Origin: Camarhynchus parvulus
Taxonomy: Eukaryota; Chordata; Aves; Passeriformes; Thraupidae
NCBI RefSeq assembly: GCF_901933205.1
Contig: NC_044572.1
Coordinates: forward strand, 33,242,001 to 33,306,000
Reading direction: 5' to 3'
DNA: 64,000 nucleotides
Position numbers and translations under genes: made by a program. The notes beneath the pieces are model-generated. The model ran no database searches. It saw nothing but the letters and a program-made list of their open reading frames with translations, and had not been told where the DNA came from. This document shows, piece by piece, positions 46,985-58,352 of this stretch; the stretch's first letter is position 1, and the number at the start of each line of letters is the position of its first letter.

Positions 46985-49900
46985 AGACACGAAAGGATGA
47001 CAGCTGATTGCTGTATCTATCACATTTTTACAAACCACAACCATCCTTTCTCTGCCTCTTCCAAGGAAGCAGCACCTGAAGGAACTGTTACAGACTGTCA
47101 CAATTTTGGGATGTCCTGTTGGGAGCTGGAAGTCAGTACAGCAAAAGTGATAGCACTCACTGCAATTGAACTTACTTGCCTTTATGAATTTAGACAGCTT
47201 CAAGTCACCCAGCTGCCAAAATGCAGCTTCTGTTTGCCTAAATGGCTCTACCTGCACAACTTAAATATGCTACTGCCATTACATTGAGTCTCCCACACTG
47301 TTAATGTTTCCAAAACCAGTGCTGCTGGATTTTACCATCCAGCAGGTCAATATTCAGCATTGAGACTTACTTCTGTTAAAAAGAGAAATTCATCCTTTTG
47401 ACTACAGCTGGAGAACATTCATAAGAGCTCTGCAACAGATCAAGTATTGGTGCAAGAATGCAGCTTCCAAAACTTGAAAGGTAACAGCCATCAGACAGGG
47501 TAAGAAGTGTCATTGCACAAACAGGCAGTATTGCCTCACGGCCCACCTGGACTCAAAATAAAGTGGCAATCAGTCACCAATAGTCCCAGGCTGTTTCTTC
47601 ACAAGGCCCAGGATTCTGTGTGCTCATTTCAGCAAGTTACTACATACATATATATAATTCAGCAAGTAATTCCTTTGAGTTGGCTATATGAAGCCAAGTT
47701 TCAGCTCCCTCACTCTGCAGCTAACCAGGATGAGGTTTAAGCACACCACCTCTAATATTTTAAATACAGGCTCAACCACTCCAAGCTATCTTCAGTAGTG
47801 TTAGTACCAGCATTCCAAGGAATAAATCCTGGTCACAGTAAAGATTATTTGCAGAGTACAGTCAGCACAATGGGTATCTGGCTCACTTCTACTTTGTCAG
47901 TTACACAATGTAAGAAAATAGCCTTATTTGAATGGCACTTGTCAAATCTTTTAAACTTTTACTTCCCTCACAAAATAAAATTAAAAATACACCTTGGATT
48001 GCTCTGCAGTTCCAGTTTTCTCTTCTAAGAATCCACTTATCTATAGCTCAGTGTCCTGTTTCTACCAGTACCAGGTTCACCTTCTCTGGCTCCAGCTGCA
48101 AGGCAAATCCTTGACCTCACAGTACCATTAACTCACCTCAAATACTGCAACTCTGCTTCCCATTCTGCAGCTGACAGATGCACGTGGCCTTGTGTTGGTA
48201 ACTCAGGTATCCTGAAAAACATTTCTATCTTCTTGTCCCAAGATTTTGTGAAAGGAACATTGCTACCACCAGAAACAAAATAAACAAGACTCCAGAAGTT
48301 GCTGCTCTAGGTGGGCTTTCAGGACACTTCACTTTATGTGGATCTGGAGAAGTTTCCTGAATATAGCTGCCCAGGCAGCAGATAAATATAAAATATACCA
48401 GGGTTTTTGGTAGTCAGCTCATAACTTCCAATACTTTATTAATATTTCATTGAAATCTATGGTCTATTTCTAAATTGTTTATCATACAGTTGCTAGAAGT
48501 CAGTAAATCTAATTCTGTTTCTAATAAAACAGAACAACTTCGTTCCACAAAAATACATATGAAAGGCTTGTCCTTTTTATCTCTACTAACTGCATTTTTT
48601 GGTACAAGTTACATTTTTGCTTAAAACTTCAGCTCAAAATCCAGTCTCTGGAAGCTACTTGAGTAAAGACATTCCTCAACTCAATCAGGTCCCTTGGCAT
48701 CCTGAGACTAACCAGCTACAGGCTGTGCAGCTTGCCTTTACTCTGTATTCCCTATGCTCTTAATTATTCTCCCATCACAAAAAAACCCCAACACTTGAAC
48801 TTGCACACTGGCTCATCATCGCTCCCAGCAGTGCAAGACATGCCAAAATCTTGGCGTTTAAGGAGATCCCAACCTGGAAGAGAAAAGAAGGCATGAGATA
48901 GCACCTTTTGTATTCTAAAAGTCTAAGATGTCTCTTTTAAAATTCTGAATTCAAACTTCAGCACCTCTGTACAGATTTCAAGCACGTACATACAGCTGAA
49001 TCAATACATACAGGGAGTCTGGGCCATGCTCAGATCCATTCAGCTTCAACCTTCAGAGTACTTGACAGCAAACTCCTTTCCTGTTCTCCACTTTGTAGAA
49101 CAATAAATAGGCTGGTATCATTTCCTTTGCCTCTGCCCCTTCAAATAACAGACTTGTACTATTTTGGAAATTTGTGTAATTTACTCAGCATGCTCATTTG
49201 CCACTCTTCCAATGAGGGAAGGACTGTAATTGGAATAGACACTCTGAAGTGTCAAAAAGCACTAAAAAATAATGCAGCAGTTCAGAGTATGTCTCCAGTG
49301 ATGCACTAGAAGAGAAGCAGACAATGCCAAGCAGTCATTGGAAAATAACGTGTATGAATCCATTTACACTGTTTGGCATTCAGACTCTATATTAAATAGC
49401 ATCACCAGTTATTTTTCTATTTCCTGCATCATCTTCATCAAACATTACTGTTAATAGGTTAGCCAAAGCTTCATCTCCTATTCAAGGCCCCAAGCACTGC
49501 TACACACCTCAAGCTTGCCTCTAAAGCCTTACACAGCAAAGAAGTGAGAAAGTTCAAATGCCAGGGTCTGTCAGATCACATACATTTCAGTGCAAGAATA
49601 AAGCACAAAATCAGAAGCGCTAAGCTCTTTTCTAGTCCTATCTGAAAGCCACATGATTTCCTGTATCAAAGCAGAAGTGTCACCAAAAGGTCACTATTCA
49701 AGTATTACTTGTAGGACAGGAGGTACAACATGCTGCACACATGTGGCAAGGACAACTGAGGGCTACCAAGAGGCCAAGAAATACTCACCTTACCTTCAGA
49801 ACTGGTCAGCCTGACCACCAGGGAAGTAAAGCAACCAAAAAATTGGCTCCAGCTGTAATGTTTTAAAGAGAAGGCAGACAATTCTTCATTCCCACTGCAG

Positions 49901-51680
49901 CTTTGCTATCTGCCATCGCATCCAGTCCACTACAAGAGGTTTCAGAAGCCTGCCCCACCTCCCACACCCCCTGCTCCCCCTCCCCATTCTGGGCTGAATT
50001 TATACTGCAATAAGCTGAGATTCAAACACATCACACTTACCCCAAAAAAGCAAGCCTGTGCTCCAGTCTGTGGGTTTCCAGTATATGGAGTTTTAACCAC
50101 CAAATCTGAGCATCTAAGAAGCCTTTATAAAATCTACTGGGCCACTAGCAATCCCCCCCCCCACCCTCCAAAAGGCTATTTAGTACAAAAATTGGAAACT
50201 GCAATTTGCATTACATATCCTGCTAGGCAGGAACCACCCCTAAATTAAATACAGTGGGACTTCAGCCCTGACAGTACAAGGTGTTTCCCTATAACCACAC
50301 TGATTAAACAGTTTGCAGGCACCAGACCTCCAAGTCCTTTTTAGCAGACGTCACACTGCACAACATAAAGCAGCAGGCAATTGGCCAAAAATGGTTAGCG
50401 AAAAGGATTCCTTAAACCTCCAGCATCCAAATATAGCCCTAGCTGGTCACATGGGCTGCCATACAGTAAGTGCTCCTCACTTTACCTACCCTTTGATTAA
50501 ACGTTTTGAGCTAAAAAGCATGTACTTAGTACAGCATTTCAGTTTCCAGCCCAATTCCATGAACCGTATAATCTTGCTGTACCTTCCACATTCAGGCTGG
50601 CAGAAAGGAAAGGTTGATTCAGGTTTCTAGTGAGCCCAAGGGGGATGATTAGCTAGAAGCAGCTAACAGAATATGAGACCTCTAACATATATGCACATAC
50701 ACACACATTTATAGGTGTGTATATATATATAAAAATGTAAAAATAAAAGCAACATATCTGCCATACAATGCAGCTGCTGTAAAATACTTCATTATTAACA
50801 TACTCTACAGCACATACTGATCTTTAAATAAATTGTCATACCTTACTCCATCTGGCCTCTAGCAATATGTTTTTTCATATTACTCTTATTATGATGAAAG
50901 CAGGCCAGCTGATTACATCCACCTCACAAGAACTCCACAGCATAGTTTACACATCAAGAAACTGTGCAGAATTTCTGAAGAAAGGCAGGCCAGCTACTGT
51001 ACCATTGCCAGGTGTCAACTTGAACTGAAGAAAGTTGAGCTTGGCCCCTCTTTTCTCAGCCCTTAAAGCCACTGTCCGGGTTAAGAATTGTGCAGGTGTC
51101 AAATAAGTTTACATTACAAAACCTTGCAACTGCACTAATAAATATAACTGTCACTTTTCCTTCCAAAGCCTTCCCCCCACTATCAGTGAGGATGAAGCCT
51201 TGCAGTAGTCACTAACAACAAACCTGGTGATCTTTGAGTATGCAGAGGCTTGAAGCTGTAGCTATTTCTCAACTGCAGCTGGAAGTCTGAGGTTCCTAAA
51301 GAGGAAAAGAGCCCAGTACCAGAGGCAAGGCCTAAGCCCTGAGTTAGCACACTTACTGCATTGTGTTACAGCAGGGCTTGGTGGCACAGATTTTTCTTAG
51401 AAGCATGGAGACTTTTATCAAACTCAAGCCCTCAGCTAAGGTATCAGATTCTGTTACAGGTTTGGAAGAAAGCACAGTGAGGCACAGCACCGAGCACGCT
51501 CACATACCCACCACCACCGGCTCAGCTGTACCAGTTAGTTTCACATTTATGCCGGCAGCCAGGCCGGCCTGACTGCACTGAAATAACCCTCAGCACCCAG
51601 ATGTTGCGCTATTTTTACCCTGGAAAAGAAAGAAAGGACACCCAACAAAACTTCAGAGCGGGAGGCCACGACAGCACAGA
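46985..51680. other. Intergenic, downstream flank of MIR148A
   Basis: No protein gene is recognised. The sequence is AT-rich with CA/TA simple repeats at about 50,690-50,735 (CATACACACACATTTATAGG, then TATATATATA) and a C10 run at about 50,152-50,161. If pri-miR-148a is long, this region would hold its introns or 3' exons, but no splice structure can be called. Confidence 0.4.
50690..50735. repeat. CA/TA compound microsatellite
   Basis: ATGCACATACACACACAT followed by GGTGTGTATATATATATA, an alternating purine-pyrimidine stretch. Confidence 0.8.
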
Positions 51681-51681
51681 C

Positions 51682-51687
51682 TTTATT
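51682..51687 (-). terminator. Candidate poly(A) signal just downstream of miR-148a
   Basis: On the minus strand AATAAA is followed at once by GTCTGTGCTGTCGTGG, a GT-rich downstream-element-like sequence. It lies about 100 nt beyond the 3' base of the miR-148a hairpin, inside GC-rich DNA where chance AATAAA is uncommon. Confidence 0.45.
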
Positions 51688-51789
51688 CCGAGGCTGCAGC
51701 GCAGGTTTCGGCGCTCGGCAGCGCCCGGGCTCGCCATCCCCGCAGTGACGTGTCCACCTGAGGCTCCGGGGCCGCCGCCGCCGCCGGAG

Positions 51790-51811
51790 ACAAAGTTCTG
51801 TAGTGCACTGA
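51790..51811 (-). ncRNA. MIR148A: miR-148a-3p mature arm
   Basis: The 22-nt guide strand on the minus strand; seed positions 2-8 read CAGTGCA, shared by the miR-148/152 family. Position-perfect agreement with the vertebrate mature sequence as I recall it indicates full constraint. Confidence 0.96.
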
Positions 51812-51827
51812 CTGCTATCGTACCCAG

Positions 51828-51849
51828 AGTCGGAGTGTCACAGAACTTT
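51828..51849 (-). ncRNA. MIR148A: miR-148a-5p (passenger) arm
   Basis: The arm opposite miR-148a-3p, AAAGTTCTGTGACACTCCGA plus CT. The T at position 10 is the only difference from the human 5p arm as I remember it. Confidence 0.88.
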
Positions 51850-52429
51850 GCTTCCGGAGGCTCCAGTCCTCCGCCGGTACCGGCGCCGGGGCCGCCCGCC
51901 AGCACAAGTTTCCCTGCCTGGGAAGGGAAGGCGCACACGGTTAGAGGTGGGGAAGGGAGCCCCCTCCTCCTCCGCAGGTCGGCGGGAGACCCGCTGCCCG
52001 AGGAAGAGGGAGAAGGAGGCGAAGACTTTTTTTTTCCTTTTTTTTTTTTTTAATAAATACCCAAAATGCATCCCCCCCACACACACCTCCCCCAACCCGG
52101 AGCTAACGGGCCGCCCTGCGAAAGCCGCGGCCGAGCAGCTGCCCGGAGCGCTGCCGCTGCAGCCAGCGGGGGCCGCCGCCTGCCGCTGACAGCCCCGGCG
52201 CCGCGGCCCTGCGGGACGCCGGGCAGCGCCGGGCATCCCCCGCGGCCCCGCAGCCCCCGAGCGGCGCCCCCGCCCGCCAGCCCTTCCCCCGCCGACGAGC
52301 GCAACAGGTCCGGCCCGCCCGGTGCCGCCCGCAGTCCCCGCGGCGGCGGCGGCCCCGTCCGGTCCGGCCGCGTCCCGCCGGGCGGCGGTGGCGGCCGGTG
52401 TCGCCCGCCCGCCCGCGCCGCGCGCCCGC

Positions 52430-52500
52430 CGCTCCATCTTGACTTTTGCCGACGTGGAAATTTTGGGTTCGGGGACGAGCCGCGCTCTTATTGGCCGGCG
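52430..52500 (-). promoter_or_regulatory. Candidate pri-miR-148a core promoter
   Basis: Read on the minus strand, a CCAAT box (complement of ATTGG, 52490-52494) is followed about 50 bp later by a YY1-like CAAGATGG (52434-52441), with CCACGTCGGC between them. CCAAT about 50-60 bp upstream and YY1 just downstream of the start is a common TATA-less CpG promoter layout. It would place the start near 52,450, about 600 bp before the hairpin. Divergent plus-strand transcription is also possible. Confidence 0.45.
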
Positions 52501-53010
52501 GCGGGCGGGGTCGGAGGTCACGGCTGCTGTCGCCGCTCCGCGCCAAAGCCGCCTCGCAGGCGGCCCCGCCCTGAGCCCGCCCCGCCCGCCCGGGGGCGTG
52601 CCACCCGCGGGGCCCCGGTGGCCGCTGCGGCCGTGCCGGTGCGGGGGGCGGCGCGGAGGGGCGGCGGCGGCGGCGCCCCGCAGGATCATCGGGCCCGAGT
52701 CGCCTCGGGCAGCGGCGGGACGGGGCTGGGCGTGCGGGGCGGGCTGAGGGGCTGCCGCGGGGGCGGTGCCGCGGTGCCGGTTCTCGGTGCGGGCCCCCTC
52801 CGCCGCCTGCGGCCCCGCAGCGGTACTGCCCCGTGCGGGTCCCGTCCGCGCCCGGCGCTGCCCGGCCCCGGCAGCCGCCGCCGTGCCGCAGCCCCGCGGG
52901 GAGGGCGCGGTGTCACCTCCGTGTCGCTCGGCGGCGGTGCTGGCCCCGAGCGCTGCTGCCGCGGTACTCGGGCTCCGCGGGCACTCCAGGTGTCCTGGCT
53001 TTCCTCGAGA

Positions 53011-55767
53011 GAACAGCCGGGGCTCTGCGGTGCTGGATGAGAGAGGAAAATCCTCGGCTGTCTCCAGTTCCCGCTTGGCATTTGAAGGACTTTAGAAAGA
53101 ATGTAACAACTTTTACTGAAGAGCGTGTTCCTTCCCCCCGAAGGAATAGCTGAGGGCATCTGTTGTCGGAAAGCGATGTTTTCTGCTCTCTCTCGAAGGT
53201 TGTCGGGACTTCATTAGTTCTGTGTCGTGCTCATCGTTCACTAATAGTACAGAATTACCTAAACAAAGCTTTGAAAATAATTGCTACAATTGTTTTTATC
53301 TCTTACATTGAATTAAATTAATATATTTAAATTAAAGTTACAGAAGTTAACCTGGGTTTACTATCCAGCTTGTTCACTAGGCTCAGATGGAACTGCTAAC
53401 ACCAGTAAGTTTGAAACAGTGATCCAGGGCTCCTCCAGCCATGGAAGCCTCAACAGTAGAAATGCTCTGTCTGTACTTGAGGCACTGGAGCAGTTCCAAG
53501 AGAGCCGTTCAGGATATGAGCTGTGTGTGTATGCAGGTGTTCATGGGAGGAGACGTGCCAGCCCTGTCCTGCAGCGGCATCACTTCACCGTGAACTCCAG
53601 TGTATATGTGGCTCTTGTCATTGTGGGATCACAGCAATACCTGTTAACCCAAACCTATGGCTGTCATTGCAGTACCTGAAAGAGAAATAAACTGAAAAAT
53701 GCTTTGAAATTAGGTTTTGCCTCCTATAGCTCCTTTGTCTAGAAACAGGAAGGGCAAGCCTTTCCTGAGCCTTTCTGTTGTGTTTAAGAAATATGTTCTT
53801 CCCTCCTTCACCGTGCTGTTCAGTCATCAGCGCTATTCTGTCCTGCTGCAGCTTGCCATGGGCAGTGGTACTTCCCACGTTCCTGTTGCCCCTCTGTCCC
53901 TGCTCCCTCCACACACACCCTCTCTGCTAGGCCATGGAGCAGGCCCCAGCTATGCCTCTGCTACTCAGCTGTGTGAACGGGAATATTGATTTGACAGTGT
54001 GTATGCTCTGTAAAAAAAATCAATATTTCAGTAGATTGAGCAGAGTGTGCGGCAGTGTAATGGAGCCCAGCCTGCTAATGTAATGTGCAGGGGTCCTCAT
54101 TCAGAGATTGAGGTCAGTCAGAAAATGGAAATGTGTTTTCTTATTTTATTGTGTGCTTCAGGTATAATGTAGGTGTTTATGTTCTAGTGTTTAACTTACA
54201 GCACGCAGTTACTTTTAAGTCATATACAACAGAAGGTCACATATTGTGGGTGACATACACAAAAAAGCATACCATAGATATACAATCCATTTTCTTAAAG
54301 CTCAGTAAACCCCCTCTTACCTTTATCCATCATATATCTATCAAACAACAGTTGTGGGGGAAAATACATAATTTTTGTTTCTGCAAATAAAAATGATGTT
54401 CTGTTGTTTGGTGCAAACTTGGCTTCTGATTATGTAACAAACTCCAGTATAGCGACATGTATCGAAGAGTATGATGAAACGGGCATAAGTGAAAAGAGCA
54501 AGGGAGGAGAAATAACCAATGTATGACACAAAACCAGAGTAAAAGCTCCCATTGATTTTAGTGGACCTGGGATTTTAGCCAGAATGTTCTCTGTGATACA
54601 TTTTCCACTTTTTAAACCGTTGCATCATGCCTTAAAATGTAGCAAAAGTAATTCCTGAGATGACATGAGAAACCATGGCATTCTCAGCCTCAGAGTCAAG
54701 ATTAGTGTAAGCTAACTATTGTTTCACAGCTCTGGGGGCATTTGATAGAGTTTTATCTTTACTTAATAATTTTATCTGCTGGTTTTGTCAGAGGCTATTT
54801 CTTATCCACCAAAATCTGTCACTGCAGCAGTGAGCACAGATTTATACAACAGGCAGCAGAGTTTTATGTTTGTGCATGTTACGATGCTTTGTGCTGAATT
54901 TAGCACAAATTTCAAGATGCTACGGGGGCCCTCGTGTTTGGTAAAAAACACAAAGCTATTTATTCTTTCGTCATTCACGTTCTTAATTGGAGACTGATTT
55001 AGCAGTCGTGGCCAGGGAGGCACGCAGGGCTGGAGCAGTAACATCCTTCAGTTACAGCTCTGCTTTAGGACATGAGTCATGGAGAAAGCTTCCAAATGTA
55101 AAATACTGCTACCTACAAATGCACATGACACCGGGGTTTCTCAGAAGCGGGTTGATATTCTTCTGTCACTGAACACAGATTTCTCATATATGTTTCACTG
55201 TTCTGAAGAAGTGCTTGTTTTAGTATTAACAGCTGTTGGAAACCTATGCATTCACCAGTCTTAAAAACATACCTCAAGACATGCAGTATGTCCTAAAATA
55301 TTTTGGCTATAGTTTAAAAAACAATACTATAATAACATAAAATGTAGAAATATATGAAAACCACTATGACATAATATTTTACTTGGTCCTAGAATGCTTT
55401 TCACAGTACAAGTATGATAAACTGCCATGGAAGTATTATTCTGATTTAAATTAGAAGATAAATCTCATAGCTGAAGATTAAGAAATAATAATTAGTCTTG
55501 CACTTTACTTTAAGAGTCCATCTGTTTTGGCAGCATGATTCCAGCTAAGAAGATTCAGGGAGGTGGTTACTATGTGAGACAGACAAAAGTACATAATATA
55601 GGGGACCAATCTGTGACGTTTTGTAAAGTAAAGCTGAACAGAATTTCACAGAATGTTAATTTAAAAGGTGAGAGAGTTTTATGATATAATTTACTTTATG
55701 AACTGAAGACTCTGCTTTTCAAGCGTTTTCATCTACCAGCTTTGTGAGATAGTAAATTAGGAGTGGG
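53011..55767. other. Intergenic, upstream flank of MIR148A
   Basis: Composition falls back to AT-rich after the island. Plus-strand ORFs of 60-100 codons (for example 53419-53679 and 53717-53989) have no recognisable domain. No transposon is identified. Confidence 0.4.
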
Positions 55768-55862
55768 TTTTGTGGTTTTTTGGTTTGGTTTGGTTTGGTT
55801 GGTTGGTTGATTTTTTTTTTTTTGTTGGCTTTTTTTTTGTTTGTTTTTTGCTTGTTTTTTAA
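55768..55862. repeat. (GGTTT)n and T-rich simple repeat
   Basis: GGTTTGGTTTGGTTTGG, then GGTTGGTTGG, then T12 and T9 runs with GTTTG interruptions. Confidence 0.85.
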
Positions 55863-58111
55863 TTTTGAAGAAATTAGTACATTATGAGAATTAGTATTTA
55901 AATCTAATTGAACACTGGAGTTATGCTGGATGGAAAATTAATTTTCTCATTAGTTGGAGAACTTTTATGGTATTTGTACAATAAGTACTCAGCCTAAAGT
56001 ATCAATCAATATTATAGAATGTTTTAAAACAAATGTAAACAATTTATATTATGACAATTTGTAGCATTACTTCTGATAGAAGAAAAATGATACATAGAAA
56101 CTCTGTGCCATATAATTCTTATTCTTAGTCTGTTATTATCTGAGATTGCTCTTGATTAAATATGATTTGTGTTATATCTGTGTAATTCTGGTCTTCATTA
56201 CTATAATAAATGTGCATTAAAACTGCATTATAATGTCCTAATTGTGAAATTGCCATTGAGTAAATTAAGGTTATGAGTATTATAATGCAATATTTTACTG
56301 AATGTAAAATATTTCCTAGTGCTTAAATTTCCTTGCATATTGAAATAATAAAATTAATTGTTAAAGTTAATAAATAATGACAGATAGTCTAAGTCAGCAG
56401 TAAGAGAAGAATCCAGGTTTCCTGAATTCCTATTCTCTCCCTAAAGAATAGACAAAGTAGAGACTTCTTTCTGAAATGGTAGAGATGCATGACTGATATA
56501 AATATAATTTTAGTAGAACCTGAACATTACTAAAATAAGACAAGATCAAGTGTCAAATCAAAACTTGAAGATACAAGGACATAATGTAATGAACTTTCAT
56601 TCAAGGCCAGTAGAAATCTTTCTATTGACTTTAATAAAAGTGTTATCAATTCATAATGTGCTGGCATCAAGTGTATGAATAGCTCCATTAGTTAAGTAGC
56701 TAAAGCTCATAACAGCTTATATGTTAGAAGTGTGCAGAATCAAACCCTGGATGTCTCCTAAAAAAACTGCGAAGAGTCAGAAGGGGTCCATTTATAGAGT
56801 ATAGATCCCAAATGGAGTGACTGTCATCCACATTTAAAAGAATTTATAAATGGGTCTGCAAGGCGATCACTGTGGGGTTAGTGTAACACTATCTGCAAAA
56901 CATTAGTATTTTGGAAAACAATGGTCATTCCAAAATATGCTTTTGTTGAGCGTTAAAATGAAATTAGAACCTTTCTGGAAAAAAAAAGCCAAACAGGCAT
57001 AAAAAGACAGAAGCCAGTAAGAATACTCCCTTTTACTCTGTTTGATGATGTTCAACTTTGCATAGCTGGCCCAGAAAGGGATTAACTGACTGAATAGGTG
57101 AGGTTTGAACCTCTCTTGCCCATTTCCTCCAGGGAATGCCTGAGCACTAAGCAGCCATCTACTTTGAGGAAAAGAATGGAAAGTTTTTCCTTCTCTCTCT
57201 CTCTCTTTTTTTTTTTCTTTCCAGAAATTCACTTCTGAATCTGAGAAGCTTTCTTGCTGGAACAAATATTTTCCACAGAAAGGTTCCATTTCATCAAGTC
57301 AGCATTTTTGCATACAAACAAATAGACTGTGGGAAAATTCCCACCGAGCTTTACTTTGCAGTCTTTCAGAAAACAATCATGCAAGGGAGAATTATAGGAA
57401 TGGCATTTACAAAGGCATACACATATGGTTCTCTGTTGAGTTCAAACACAGTGGCATGGCAATATCTAGGACAAAGACTTGAAGGCATTTAACCTTTCAT
57501 TTTTAGAGCAGTAGAAATCTCTGATACAAGAAAATTAGCCAGAGATAAATAAACAACCGAATTCTATACCATCCATTCACAAGCCACCATTTATTCAGTT
57601 TATAAAAACTTCACTGGGGATATTTTCTGCTGAAGCTCGTCAGCAGAGTCTGCAGAACCAGGGCTGAGAAGGAGCAACCAAGAGGTTATTGACGTAACAG
57701 GCCCGAGTGTCTTGAGCAGTGTGTCCTAGAAATGGGAACCAAGGGTCATGCAGCTCAAACTGGCCGACAGCTACTTGTGTAAGTAGTCTCACTGAATTCA
57801 AACCTGCCCTAAAAAGGCACTTAACAATCTTCTGGCTGCAGCAATGTGAAAAGAAGGTAAATAACTGGAATAAGAGCTATGCAGGCAGGCTGGAGTCAAA
57901 TGTTTCTTGCAGAAATGCCTGGGATGGTCATGAAGTTACCTACTTCTTCCATCTGCCCTACATTCCACTGGCAGTTCAATACAAACCAGTTGCTTTCACA
58001 GTGATGGAAAAGCACTTGCGTAGGGTATTCCTGTGGTGAAAGCTGTAAAGGCGTGCACCATCACTGCCATTTCTCCTGCAGCCTCAGGGTTTGAGTGCTA
58101 CATTTTCTCAA
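55863..58111. other. Very AT-rich intergenic sequence
   Basis: No gene is recognised. 55,900-56,400 is almost CpG-free and AT-rich with many ATTATA/TAATA words. A (CT)n plus T tract lies at about 57,190-57,220. Confidence 0.45.
57192..57222. repeat. (CT)n microsatellite with poly-T
   Basis: TTCTCTCTCTCTCTC followed by T12 and CTTTCC, a pyrimidine tract. Confidence 0.8.
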
Positions 58112-58352
58112 CAGAATCATAGAACATCCTGAGTTGGAAGGGACCCGCAAAGATCATGAAGTCCAATTCCTGGTCCTGGACAGGACACCCCATAAGTCGC
58201 ACCATGTGCCTGAGAGCATTGTCCAAATGCTTGAGCTTTGTCAGGCTGGACTGACTGGTTGGTGACCATTTCTGTGGGGAGCCTGTTCTAGTGCCCTACC
58301 ACCCTCTGAAAAACCTTGTCCTAATATCCAACCTCAAGCTCCTCAAGCCTAG
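58112..58352 (-). mobile_element. CR1 LINE fragment, antisense
   Basis: CAGAATCATAGAACATCCTG opens the fragment (CR1 3' end, reverse complement). GAGTTGGAAGGGACCCGCAA, GACAGGACACCCCATAAG and a CAAGCTCCTCAAGCC end follow. It is a typical avian CR1 3' UTR and late-ORF2 remnant. Confidence 0.88.

Larger units (their letters stand above)
51784..51857 (-). ncRNA. MIR148A: MIR148A microRNA hairpin (pre-miR-148a)
   Basis: The minus strand folds into a canonical hairpin whose 3p arm (51790-51811, seed CAGTGCA, ending GAACTTTGT) agrees with miR-148a-3p over all 22 nt as I know it. It differs from the paralogues miR-148b and miR-152, which read CATCACAG or CATGACAG after the shared TCAGTG start where this reads CACTACAG. 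The 5p arm (51828-51849) begins AAAGTTCTG and ends CACTCCGACT; position 10 is T where I recall A in human. The 16-nt loop (51812-51827) reads CTGGGTACGATAGCAG, a few substitutions from human. CCGGA/TCCGG pairs extend the base. miR-148a is a conserved vertebrate post-transcriptional repressor with known targets including DNMT1 and lipid-metabolism genes. It sits in a CpG island, so promoter methylation is a likely control. Confidence 0.97.
51690..53010. promoter_or_regulatory. CpG island containing MIR148A
   Basis: Very GC-rich with dense CpG, from just beyond the hairpin to about 53.0 kb. A T-rich run (52,026-52,052) interrupts it. Overlapping Ala/Arg/Gly/Pro-rich ORFs on both strands (up to 324 codons) are GC artefacts; one minus-strand frame even runs into the miR-148a hairpin. 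CpG islands at miR-148a are known in mammals. Confidence 0.85.

Noticed and set aside
51838..52689. 283-codon minus-strand ORF starting near the YY1-like site region
   Set aside because: Ala/Gly/Arg-rich, passes through the T-rich run and ends in the miR-148a hairpin; incompatible with a protein gene and explained by GC content.
52066..53040. 324-codon plus-strand ORF in the MIR148A island
   Set aside because: Low-complexity GC artefact with no recognisable domain; divergent transcription is possible but coding is unsupported.
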